Origin: an uncultured Methylococcaceae bacterium
GTDB lineage: Bacteria; Pseudomonadota; Gammaproteobacteria; Methylococcales; Methylomonadaceae
Length of the DNA: 64,000 nt
Assembly (NCBI GenBank): GCA_913056195.1
Contig: CAJXMF010000002.1
Span: 1 to 64,000 of the forward strand
Direction: 5' to 3'
Position numbers and translations under genes: made by a program. Positions 10,601 through 17,631 of the stretch are shown here, piece by piece. Position 1 is the stretch's first letter; the number at the start of each line of letters is the position of its first letter. Under the pieces are notes generated by a model, which ran no database searches, was not told the origin of the DNA, and saw nothing but the letters and a program-made list of their open reading frames with translations.

Positions 10601-10931
10601 TATGATTGCGCTCGCCGGTATCGTCGTACGTAACTCAACCCTGCTGATTGACTTTATTGAACGCGCCTGGAACCGCGATGAAGAGACCACCCTGGCTGAC
10701 GCCTTGATTGAAGCCGGTGCTGTTCGGATGACACCGATTTTTCTGACGGCGTCCGCGGCTGTTTTCGGAGCGGCTATCATTGTTCTCGACCCAATCTTTT
10801 CCGGGTTGGCCTGGAGTTTTGTCTTCGGCATCATCGCCTCCACCCTGTTTTCACTGGTGGTTATCCCGGTGGTTTATTTCCTGCTGATGCACGACAAACC
10901 CAAAGCACGCGATCAAAGCGAAGAGGAATAA
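7662..10931 (+). CDS. RND-family inner membrane efflux permease
   Basis: The 1089-residue protein has the RND layout: TM1, a large periplasmic porter loop, TM2-7, a second loop and TM8-12. TM4 contains the paired aspartates used for proton relay in LGILVDDPIVDVENIHRH. In TM10 the position occupied by Lys in AcrB reads VVRNSTLL, so Arg replaces Lys, as I recall for a subfamily of uncharacterised RND pumps. No methionine-rich metal relay typical of CusA is evident, so an organic substrate is more likely than Cu/Ag; that is inference. Last gene of the operon; a long hairpin follows at 10944-10977. No regulator gene is adjacent. Confidence 0.93.
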   Translation: MSEQQNHADSLTIRIVRLFTTSQLSLLFLIIAFFAGAAALILTPREEDPQIVVPVMDVFVQYPGASSEEVEMLVTTPLENLLSQIPGVEYVYSASSPGQALVTVRYYVGEDLEDSLLKTRDKIMANEDLVPPGVTNWIVKPVEIDDVPIVLLTLSPQSPVYDSMAIRRIADELLERLRGIDNVGKSWVVGGAARQISVYPDPAKMASRKTTLLDIQQALANTNVNLQAGAFSRDNQEILLEAGPHFKTPDEVGATVIKNVDGRLVYLRDVATIMDSPEDPEHYTRIGFGPAVKAMKRVGQAVGSQARTGESRDMVTIAVAKRKGSNAVTVAEDVLTLTKELQGSLIPDDVLVSITRNYGETADHKVNELVEHLGIAIITIVVLLAMSLGLKESFIVSIAIPATFAITLLCDLLFGYTINRVTLFALILSLGILVDDPIVDVENIHRHYKLRKEPPLRALLTAINEVLPPTIVATFAVILSFLPMFFITGMMGPYMAPMAFNVPIAMLLSLLIAITVTPWASHKILKAEYGKQHDAPFDLKKSGPYRIYHKILSPLIKSPTRSRWFLLAIFIAFIGATLLAVTRTVPLKLLPFDNKNELQLVIDMPRSATLEQTDAAAQAVEQYLSTVNEITDFESYIGLSSPMDFNGMVRHYYLRKGSYVGDIRINLVEKEKREFSSHNIALRIRPEIDRIEKQYGANIKIVELPPGPPVLATVVAEVYGPPQASYKDIIRVSNNVENRLRQFAGVVDVDDMIDEPHKQVHFILNREKAAQHGITVAQVANTLKTALNGQVTGAVHIVSERKPLLINVQLPRALRSSATDLLTLRVKTASGKLIPLSEIGRMQDEWGDQTIYHKNQHRLMYVTAGMAGRAPDEAVLDMYSSLDENPLPPGYRVGMSGEGEWKITVDVFRDLGLAFAAALILIYILLVAQTGSLGIPGIMMISIPLTVIGIMPGFWFINLFTEPVAGYATPIYFTATAMIGMIALAGIVVRNSTLLIDFIERAWNRDEETTLADALIEAGAVRMTPIFLTASAAVFGAAIIVLDPIFSGLAWSFVFGIIASTLFSLVVIPVVYFLLMHDKPKARDQSEEE

Positions 10932-10943
10932 TTCTCATCTTCC

Positions 10944-10977
10944 GGCTGCATAAAATGGATACCCGTTTTATGCAGCC
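10944..10977 (+). terminator. Long hairpin after the RND operon (possible terminator)
   Basis: A perfect 12-bp stem GGCTGCATAAAA/TTTTATGCAGCC (10944-10955 with 10966-10977) with a 10-nt loop lies 13 bp after the permease stop codon. No run of T follows the stem on either strand, so it is not a canonical intrinsic terminator. It may mark an RNA end or stabilise the 3' end. Confidence 0.45.
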
Positions 10978-11035
10978 CCGGGAGAGGCTATAATCATGCC
11001 TTGTGTCACAGCCGCTATCAAGCGAGGGGAATTCA

Positions 11036-11491
11036 TTGGCCACATCACGTCGGCATTTCATTAAACAGCTCATCCAAATCTGCGGCCTATTTGGGCTAAA
11101 GTCTGCTTTTGCCTGGGCCGACTGGCCTGCACGCCTGTTTAATGCAACACCTTATCCGGAAACCTTGAAAAGCCTGTTTCCAGAGACTGATTTTATCGAC
11201 ACCGACAAAATTCATTTAAAACTGCCCCGCGTCGCCGAAAATGGCGCCATCGTTCCCTTAACCATTACCAGTAGCCTGCCCGATATTCAGAAAATCAGCG
11301 TATTGGTTGAAAAAAATCCCAAACCCTTGTCGGCTCAGTTTCAGCTATCACCGTTGGTAGACCCCACCCTGTCTTTACGCCTGAAAATGGCAAAAAGTTC
11401 GGCTGTGATTGTGATTGCCGAAACCCGCGATGGCCAGCTGTTCCGCAACCAAAAAACCGTTAAAGTCACAATTGGAGGTTGCGGTGGCTAA
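11036..11491 (+). CDS. soxY: SoxY, sulfur-carrier subunit of the thiosulfate-oxidising (Sox) system
   Basis: The product ends in GGCGG, the swinging-arm motif whose Cys carries the sulfur substrate in SoxY. The N-terminus has a twin-arginine-type signal (TSRRHFIKQ followed by a hydrophobic stretch), fitting export of the folded SoxYZ complex to the periplasm. I chose the TTG at 11036 because a GAGGGGA ribosome binding site stands just before it and it gives a compact Tat signal; a GTG 33 bp upstream (11003) is in frame but lacks such a site. soxZ overlaps its end by 8 bp. No soxAX, soxB or soxCD is in the window, so SoxYZ appears here as a carrier pair alone. Confidence 0.9.
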   Translation: MATSRRHFIKQLIQICGLFGLKSAFAWADWPARLFNATPYPETLKSLFPETDFIDTDKIHLKLPRVAENGAIVPLTITSSLPDIQKISVLVEKNPKPLSAQFQLSPLVDPTLSLRLKMAKSSAVIVIAETRDGQLFRNQKTVKVTIGGCGG

Positions 11492-11801
11492 TTCCAGTAT
11501 TCGCATTCGCAGTAAACGGCGCCAACAAAAAGCGCAAATCCGCATTTTAATTGCACACCCGATGGAAAATGGCCGGAATCGTGACCCCGATACGGACGAG
11601 TTCATCCCGGCGCATTTTATTCAGGAACTCGACATCAGCCTGAATGGTGAGCGCGTCATTCAGGCTGATTTAAGCGGCAGTATCGCTAAAGATCCGTATT
11701 TCAGTTTTATCTTGAATCACATTAAATCGGGTGATCGCATTCACGTCAGTTGGATCGATAACCTTGGCATCCATGACAGCCGCGAGCATCTGATTAAATA
11801 G
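11484..11801 (+). CDS. soxZ: SoxZ, partner subunit of SoxY
   Basis: The 105-residue protein matches SoxZ: an immunoglobulin-like beta sandwich without a signal peptide, with segments such as KAQIRILIAHPMENG and DPYFSFIL. It rides to the periplasm with SoxY. The GTG at 11484 is preferred because GGAGG (11474-11478) lies six bases upstream, the start falls inside the last codons of soxY, and the SoxZ-like sequence begins there. A longer reading from 11415 lies wholly over soxY and adds non-homologous residues. The moeA gene follows after 10 bp. Confidence 0.9.
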   Translation: MANSSIRIRSKRRQQKAQIRILIAHPMENGRNRDPDTDEFIPAHFIQELDISLNGERVIQADLSGSIAKDPYFSFILNHIKSGDRIHVSWIDNLGIHDSREHLIK

Positions 11802-11811
11802 AACAACATCC

Positions 11812-13071
11812 ATGATTAACAAACAACCGAGTTGCCAGGATATATTCGAAACCGGCTTAATGCCGATTGATGACGCCAAAGCCCGTATTGCGTCACTGAT
11901 CACACCACTTTCCGTTGCCGAAACCTGCCCGATCGGAAAAAGCAGAGACCGGGTATTGGCTGACGATATTACAGCGCCTTTCAATGTGCCGCCCTACGAC
12001 AACTCAGCGGTTGATGGCTATGCCATTCTGAGTCAGGATATTCCGCATCAAGGCCACAAAAAACTTGTCATCAGTGATACTCTTCATGCTGGCGATAACC
12101 GCCCTTGCCCACTGTTGCCGGGGCATTGCATCCGCATCATGACCGGCGCAAAAATTCCATCCGGCGCCGATACCGTCGTCATGCAGGAACATGCCGAACA
12201 GGTCGATGACCACATCCTCATCGACGGGCAACCTAAAGCGGGCGACAATATCCGTCGGGCAGGCGAAGATTTACGCACAGGCTCAATTATACTGCCACAA
12301 GGCAAATGCCTGACAGCGCCGGATATTGGACTCCTGGCTTCCATCGGCAAGGGTGAAATCAACGTTAAACGCAAACTGCGTGTCGCCATCGCCTCAACCG
12401 GTAATGAGGTCTTTGACATCGGCCAGAAACCGACAGAAACCGGTATTTTTGACAGCAACCGCTACAGTCTGGCAGCCGCACTTGATTCACCGGCGATTGA
12501 AATCATCAACCTCGGCATCATTAAAGATGACCCAAACCTGTTGCAACATCAGTTTCAACAGGCCAGCGAATATGCGGATGTCATTATTTCATCCGCTGGC
12601 GTCTCGGTCGGCGAGGCCGACCATACCAAAACCGCACTGCAAGCCTGCGGCCAAATCAACTTCTGGAAACTGGCCATCAAACCCGGCCGCCCTTTAGCGT
12701 TTGGCCGTCTGAACAGCAGCTTGTTTTTCGGCCTGCCCGGCAATCCTGTTGCGGTCATGGTCACTTTTTATTTGTTTGTAAAACCAGCGTTGGAACAAAA
12801 ACTCGGCGTCACTCTGCCTCGCCTGGCCCCCACATTACAGGCCAAAACAGTGGAAAACCTGCGCAAAAAACCGGGCCGCACTGAAATCGTCCGTGGCATA
12901 GTGCAACAAGCAGAAAATGGCGAATGGCAGGTCAAAACCACCGGCAAACAAGGCTCAGGAATCTTAATCTCCATGAGTCTGGCGAATTGTTTTATCGTAC
13001 TGGAACATGAGCGGGGAAGGATAAAAAGCGGTGAAACAGTCACAGTCCAACCCTTTTTTGGCCTGGTTTAA
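11812..13071 (+). CDS. moeA: Molybdopterin molybdenumtransferase MoeA
   Basis: MoeA inserts molybdate into adenylylated molybdopterin to give active Moco. The 419-residue protein shows family landmarks: PPYDNSAVDGYA near residues 63-74, IMTGAKIPSGADTVVMQEH near 104-122, the molybdopterin-binding segment SSAGVSVGEADHTK and FFGLPGNPVAVMVTF, in order, with the C-terminal beta-barrel domain. It sits 10 bp behind soxZ, so it is probably cotranscribed. Many sulfite dehydrogenases that work with Sox systems need Moco, which may explain the pairing, but no such enzyme is in the window. Confidence 0.95.
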   Translation: MINKQPSCQDIFETGLMPIDDAKARIASLITPLSVAETCPIGKSRDRVLADDITAPFNVPPYDNSAVDGYAILSQDIPHQGHKKLVISDTLHAGDNRPCPLLPGHCIRIMTGAKIPSGADTVVMQEHAEQVDDHILIDGQPKAGDNIRRAGEDLRTGSIILPQGKCLTAPDIGLLASIGKGEINVKRKLRVAIASTGNEVFDIGQKPTETGIFDSNRYSLAAALDSPAIEIINLGIIKDDPNLLQHQFQQASEYADVIISSAGVSVGEADHTKTALQACGQINFWKLAIKPGRPLAFGRLNSSLFFGLPGNPVAVMVTFYLFVKPALEQKLGVTLPRLAPTLQAKTVENLRKKPGRTEIVRGIVQQAENGEWQVKTTGKQGSGILISMSLANCFIVLEHERGRIKSGETVTVQPFFGLV

Positions 13072-13170
13072 CTCAGAACCCATTCAAAACCGTTACGGGC
13101 ATTCGTGCGTGACGTGCTGGCTGCCCGTACACAAACAATTCGCTGTTATATGGTGTTAAAGCTTAGTTAT

Positions 13171-13202
13171 TAAAGCCCCTTATACCAAAGGTGATAAGGG
13201 GC
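13171..13202 (-). terminator. Probable terminator of the metalloprotease operon
   Basis: A 9-bp perfect stem GCCCCTTAT/ATAAGGGGC (13175-13183 with 13194-13202) lies 33 bp after the protease stop codon on the minus strand and is followed there by TTTAATAA, a short U-rich tract. The stem is good, the tail weak. On the plus strand it could also end moeA transcripts. Confidence 0.5.
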
Positions 13203-13234
13203 GAGTACAGCAAAGAATCTTTATTCTTTAAGAA

Positions 13235-15358
13235 TTAACGGGGTACTAGATAACGGCCATCCAGTCGCTGCCAGCGCATATCCGGCCCGCGCCAGTACAG
13301 GTACAGTTGTTCTCTGCCGGTATAGTCAAAATACTGTAATTCAAGATCATGCATTCCTGCGCTATAGTTTTTAGCAACATAAGCCCAGCGCATGCTATGA
13401 ATACCATCAAGATCGGCAACGGTTTCATTATCAATAATCAAACGGCTGCCACCATCTGAAATCAGGAAAAAATAATAGTTGCCATCTTGCGGCAGTTTCA
13501 ATGTAGCCCGGAAACGAAAAGCGAAATGATCATCTCGATTTCGGTTCACCAAAGAGAAATCATTCTGGACACCGGTCGCAACGGGTACCAGGTTATCGAA
13601 ATCAGGTAACCGCTGCCAGTTGCCTTCATAATATACATAGCTCAACCCGCGACCGACAGTGACCGTCACCTGCCCGTAATCTTCACCGCCTCGGCCATCA
13701 CTGACCTGATAGCTGAACACATCCTGACCATTAAATCCGGCATCAGGCTGATAGAGTAATTTATTGTCTTGCTGAGAAACGCTGCCATGATCGGGCTGGG
13801 TAAAGCCTGCAAGATGCAATATATCACCATCGGTATCACTGTCATTAGCCAGGACATCAATGAGTATCTGAGTTTCTGTTGTCATTTGCACGGTATCATC
13901 GGCCGCAACAGGAAAGCTGTTAACCGGCTCAGCCAATCGCAAAGCATCCGATGGAATCAATTGATGCTTGAAACCAGGCCCTTGCCAGCCTACCTGCATC
14001 TGCGGATTGCTGCCTACCGACACAAAATCAACCACGATCCGATGTAAACCCGCCGTTAATGCAAGCCTTCCCGGCTGATTCGGAAAAGCCACATCCTGAC
14101 CATCAATGTCGACTTTAGCCAAACCGGTTGTGTTCACATCAAAGGCATAATCGCCTGTTGCTGGAATTAAAATTTGCGCATGGAAATGCATCCCAAACCC
14201 TTGGTCACGCTGTCTCGACTCCAGGCTGAAATTATGCGAAATACCCGTTACAACCGGCGTCAATGTCGAAAAATCAGGAAGCTGATTCCATGTCCCTTCA
14301 AAATATTGATAATGCACACCCCAGCCTACATTGACTGTAACCCAGGCCGAAGCATTATGACCGTTACCATCTGTAATCGTATATTGAAAATTATCCTGCC
14401 CCACATAGCCTGACGCGGGAGCATAGCGAATGCTGTCGCCATTTACGGCAACTTGCCCATGCTTTGCCGTACCGACTTCGACAATGGACAAGACGTCCTG
14501 ATCGGCATCAACATCATTTTCCAGCACATTGATATAAACGACCTCGCCTGCTTTTGTCACTGCAAAATCATCATTCGCTGTCGGTGCATGGTTCGCTACC
14601 GCTTCTGGCACCTTGCTATCAAACCAGGCGGCAATCTGGGGGCCTGATACATTGATTGCCCGAACCGCATCTGCACCGTTCACTTGCGCTGGATCAACAC
14701 CACAAGCCAGGCCATTACATTTCAAAACAGCGGGATTGGAAAAAAACTGTACGCGTCTGGCGTTATAGGCTGAAGTGTAAGCCATGGTCGTCACGAAATT
14801 ATTATCGACACCATGCCCGCGCCCCCAGACATAAAGCCCACCATTGCTATTTTGTTTATACGAATGCCCTAAACCAAGGTTATGACCGACTTCATGGGCA
14901 AATGAACTGATACAACGATCACCCACTACATTATAGGCATAGCCTTTCAGGCCGGCATAAATCTTATCGTTACGCCCGCCCAATATATAACCTACACCAC
15001 AATAAGGCCCAGTCGGTGTAATCATCGTCACGATATCGGCGCCATATTGTGACCTGAGCTGCTGCACCTGGGTATTGTCTTTCAACGCCCTCAATGTCGC
15101 GACATCGGTTTTTGGATTGGGTAAATCAAATTCCACGACCTTGACCACACGATACCGAATCTCGGCCTGACTGTTTTCCAATGCCTTATTGGCATAAGTT
15201 TCCATACTGGCGGCACGCGTCAAGGCATCAATATCCAACGTCGTTTTTGGGGGATGCAATACCAGAATATCCAAGGTATGAATTTTCGCCCAACTGCTAT
15301 GGGTTATAGCCGTCAAGCAAACCAACAAGATAATACGCACAAATGTTTTAATTTTCAT
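13235..15358 (-). CDS. Secreted metzincin metalloprotease with cadherin-like and PA14 domains
   Basis: The 707-residue protein has a signal peptide (about 1-24) and then begins at once with the catalytic domain, without a proregion. The zinc site is HEVGHNLGLGH at 155-165, the metzincin consensus, with a Met-turn candidate in TTMAYTSA. After about residue 264 two units repeat: a cadherin/Ig-like domain (with ANDDFAV... and VLENDVDADQD; VLANDSDTDGD in the second) and a PA14-like beta-sandwich (YFEGTWNQLPDF; YYEGNWQRLPDF). PA14 modules usually bind carbohydrate. It is probably a secreted protease acting on matrix or cell-surface protein. The gene upstream by 19 bp encodes a proregion-like protein. 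Confidence 0.88.
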   Translation of the reverse strand: MKIKTFVRIILLVCLTAITHSSWAKIHTLDILVLHPPKTTLDIDALTRAASMETYANKALENSQAEIRYRVVKVVEFDLPNPKTDVATLRALKDNTQVQQLRSQYGADIVTMITPTGPYCGVGYILGGRNDKIYAGLKGYAYNVVGDRCISSFAHEVGHNLGLGHSYKQNSNGGLYVWGRGHGVDNNFVTTMAYTSAYNARRVQFFSNPAVLKCNGLACGVDPAQVNGADAVRAINVSGPQIAAWFDSKVPEAVANHAPTANDDFAVTKAGEVVYINVLENDVDADQDVLSIVEVGTAKHGQVAVNGDSIRYAPASGYVGQDNFQYTITDGNGHNASAWVTVNVGWGVHYQYFEGTWNQLPDFSTLTPVVTGISHNFSLESRQRDQGFGMHFHAQILIPATGDYAFDVNTTGLAKVDIDGQDVAFPNQPGRLALTAGLHRIVVDFVSVGSNPQMQVGWQGPGFKHQLIPSDALRLAEPVNSFPVAADDTVQMTTETQILIDVLANDSDTDGDILHLAGFTQPDHGSVSQQDNKLLYQPDAGFNGQDVFSYQVSDGRGGEDYGQVTVTVGRGLSYVYYEGNWQRLPDFDNLVPVATGVQNDFSLVNRNRDDHFAFRFRATLKLPQDGNYYFFLISDGGSRLIIDNETVADLDGIHSMRWAYVAKNYSAGMHDLELQYFDYTGREQLYLYWRGPDMRWQRLDGRYLVPR

Positions 15359-15377
15359 TCTGTCATCTCCAATATCT

Positions 15378-15941
15378 TCAAGACAAGCCTTCAGGTGGTG
15401 TCAATTGCGCATCATCCTGTTTGCGAAAATAATCTAACGCACGATCATCTATTACCGTGCCGTACCCTGTCCGGTTATCAATTTCAATTTGATAAACACT
15501 ATCTTCTGTTGCCACCATCACTAGCGTTGTTTCCGGGCCACTCGTAATAGAAAACGATGACAAGGCATCACCTCCTGTGATTTTGCCTTTAACCACCTTG
15601 ACCTTGCCATCAAACTGTTGATAGTTACTTTCCACCAGGCCTTGATAACTCTTCTGCGTTTGCGGAATTTCGAAATTAACGGTTTGACCTTCCGTCAAAT
15701 TTGCCAGTTTAAGCGGTTCTGACTGGATATATGCCAGTTCAATCACCGAATCTAACGGATCCTTGTGCGGATTCTGTGCCGGATCAGCGACGTTTTGCCA
15801 CAATTTATTAATTTGTGTTTTAGAACGAACTACCTGCTTAGGGAAATTGTTAGTCTGACTTGGTGTAATTGGCACTTTTTCCTGCATAAAATAGCCCAGC
15901 ACAGCAATGCCGCTAACAAATAAAAGAATATATTTTTTCAT
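15378..15941 (-). CDS. Exported protein resembling a metalloprotease proregion
   Basis: The 187-residue protein starts with MKKYILLF and a hydrophobic segment, so it is exported or anchored. The start at 15941 is preferred over one 30 bp upstream because AGG precedes it and a normal signal sequence results. The C-terminal half (segments such as GKVKVVKGKITGG, FSITSGPETTLVMVATEDSVYQI) has the beta-strand pattern that precedes the catalytic domain in secreted reprolysin-like bacterial proteases, where it forms the prodomain. The next gene, 19 bp downstream, is a metzincin lacking any proregion. I infer a proregion or inhibitor encoded as a separate polypeptide; homology was not tested by search. 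Confidence 0.65.
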   Translation of the reverse strand: MKKYILLFVSGIAVLGYFMQEKVPITPSQTNNFPKQVVRSKTQINKLWQNVADPAQNPHKDPLDSVIELAYIQSEPLKLANLTEGQTVNFEIPQTQKSYQGLVESNYQQFDGKVKVVKGKITGGDALSSFSITSGPETTLVMVATEDSVYQIEIDNRTGYGTVIDDRALDYFRKQDDAQLTPPEGLS

Positions 15942-16139
15942 CAGAAAAAGCCTAACCTGTTTAAGTACCATTTAGTTTAGACGAGTTTTATTAGAGGTAT
16001 CTGAAAGGAGTTCACACTTTATGCCCACTAAGTGTGAGGAAGATGATAACAATGACTATCGGCCAGATCTATTTTTATCAATACTGAAGATCCGGTATGG
16101 TATTATCAAAAGAGTTTAAATGATCCAGAGGAAAATACT

Positions 16140-17516
16140 ATGAGTAAAATACTACGAATACCCGCAATATTCCTAACTATGCTACTGGCAGGGACAATTT
16201 ACAGCAGCCAGGTATGGGCAACGACCAACGTACTTTTTATTATAGACGTTTCAGCCAGGATGGCCGGTAAATTTCCTGACCAAACCAAACTGAATGATCC
16301 GACAAAAATGCAAACAGCAACAGACTCGCTTGAGTTATTGCTGGATGATTTACCTGAGGACCTTAATGTCGGACTGGAAGTGTATGGACACCGGGGCCAA
16401 AAAGACTGTACTGCAATAGATCTGTTGAATCCGGTCAGCCCGCTTAGGGAAGCGGCGATTATGGATAATGTACGCAAACTAAACCCGGAACGGGGCGCTA
16501 CGCCGCTGGCAAAAGCCTTGGAACAAGCGCCCGAGGCACTTAAATATCTGAAAGGCAGTAAAACCATTGTGCTTTTCGCTGATGGCGCTGACAGTTGCGG
16601 TGGTAACCCTGATGAAGTGGCTAAAACCCTGGAAGAGCAAGGCATTATTATCAACGTATTGGGGATTGATGTAAAAGACGATGAAAGCGCTCAACTTTCG
16701 GGTATTGCCGAAACCGGTCATGGCCTTTACTTCACCATCAACAATGCTGAAGACCTGAAAAACAGCCTTGCTGCTATCAAAGAAAGATTAATCGACAGAA
16801 AACTTGAGAAAAAGATATTTTTCCGTGATGATTTCAATGGTGACGCACTATCTGATCAATGGATGATTTTAAATCCAGACGACAAGAGAATACGCGTTGA
16901 AAATAGCGCTGTCGTTATGACTGTGAGCGCAGCAAGTAAGCCTGAAAAAGCCGCTAATATTTTGCGCCTTGGCGCGCCCGATCCGGAAAATGACTGGGTT
17001 TTTACGGCTAATTTTAATGTAATACCCCAATTGATGGCCGAAGTATTTGAACTGGGTGTGGGCAATGCTTCACAGCAAATTTCAGCTCAAATACACTTTA
17101 ATGTTAGCGATAACAGGAGCAGCGCTGTTTTCTTAAAAGGCAGAAAAGACACCCCTAAATCATCTTCCTATTTTCATAAAAAATTAATTTCTTATCCATC
17201 AAAAAGCCTGCAACAACATGCTGATTTTTATAAGAAACATATTAAATCCATCACGTTAAAACTTCAGAAATTCGGAAACCAGTATACGGTTTCAGGCAAA
17301 CTGGAAGCTGCAAAAGAAAATGACCCAACAGTCCCCTCAGACTGGATAACTTTACAAAAATTTACCTCGTTACCGCTTTCAGATGATACGTTCTTTATCA
17401 GGACGTACCTGGAAGATGTTAAAAATCAATCCTCAAAACATTCAGCAGGTAAGGTATATTTGAATTGGGTTGAAGTTGAAACAATGAAACATAGCGAAAA
17501 TTCGCCCAAAAAATGA
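16140..17516 (+). CDS. Secreted von Willebrand factor A (VWA) domain protein
   Basis: The 458-residue protein has a signal peptide (cleavage near residue 27) and a VWA domain at about 28-220. The MIDAS metal site reads DVSAR (36-40), so the second serine of DxSxS is Arg; the Thr (in RGATPLAKAL) and the Asp (in FADGADSC) are present. Two Cys in the domain (KDCTA and DSCGG) may form a disulfide. The C-terminal half, starting FFRDDFNGDALSDQW, looks like a lectin/concanavalin-type sandwich with unknown ligand. Monocistronic, divergent from the protease pair, ended by a strong hairpin. Function unknown; a surface or periplasmic binding role is inferred. Confidence 0.85.
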   Translation: MSKILRIPAIFLTMLLAGTIYSSQVWATTNVLFIIDVSARMAGKFPDQTKLNDPTKMQTATDSLELLLDDLPEDLNVGLEVYGHRGQKDCTAIDLLNPVSPLREAAIMDNVRKLNPERGATPLAKALEQAPEALKYLKGSKTIVLFADGADSCGGNPDEVAKTLEEQGIIINVLGIDVKDDESAQLSGIAETGHGLYFTINNAEDLKNSLAAIKERLIDRKLEKKIFFRDDFNGDALSDQWMILNPDDKRIRVENSAVVMTVSAASKPEKAANILRLGAPDPENDWVFTANFNVIPQLMAEVFELGVGNASQQISAQIHFNVSDNRSSAVFLKGRKDTPKSSSYFHKKLISYPSKSLQQHADFYKKHIKSITLKLQKFGNQYTVSGKLEAAKENDPTVPSDWITLQKFTSLPLSDDTFFIRTYLEDVKNQSSKHSAGKVYLNWVEVETMKHSENSPKK

Positions 17517-17525
17517 TATAAAACG

Positions 17526-17555
17526 GGCAGAAATGCGATTGATCGCATTTCTGCC
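17526..17555 (+). terminator. Strong intergenic terminator hairpin
   Basis: A perfect 14-bp stem (17526-17539 with 17542-17555; GGCAGAAATGCGAT and its complement) with a 2-nt loop lies 9 bp after the VWA stop codon. It is followed by TTCCCCTTTCTC on the plus strand and, on the minus strand, by CGTTTTATATCATTTTTT. It may therefore serve both the VWA gene and the convergent SulP transporter gene. Confidence 0.7.
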
Positions 17556-17631
17556 TTCCCCTTTCTCGCCACATCTCAAGATAAGCATCCTGCACCGACA
17601 CCTCCGGATTTATTCCGGATCAGCCATGCTT

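Noticed and set aside
10944-10977. Hairpin after the RND operon as a certain intrinsic terminator
   Set aside because: The stem is strong but no U run follows; kept only at moderate confidence.
13095-13128. ACGGGCA/TGCCCGT inverted repeat after moeA as terminator
   Set aside because: Only seven base pairs with a 20-nt loop and no T run.
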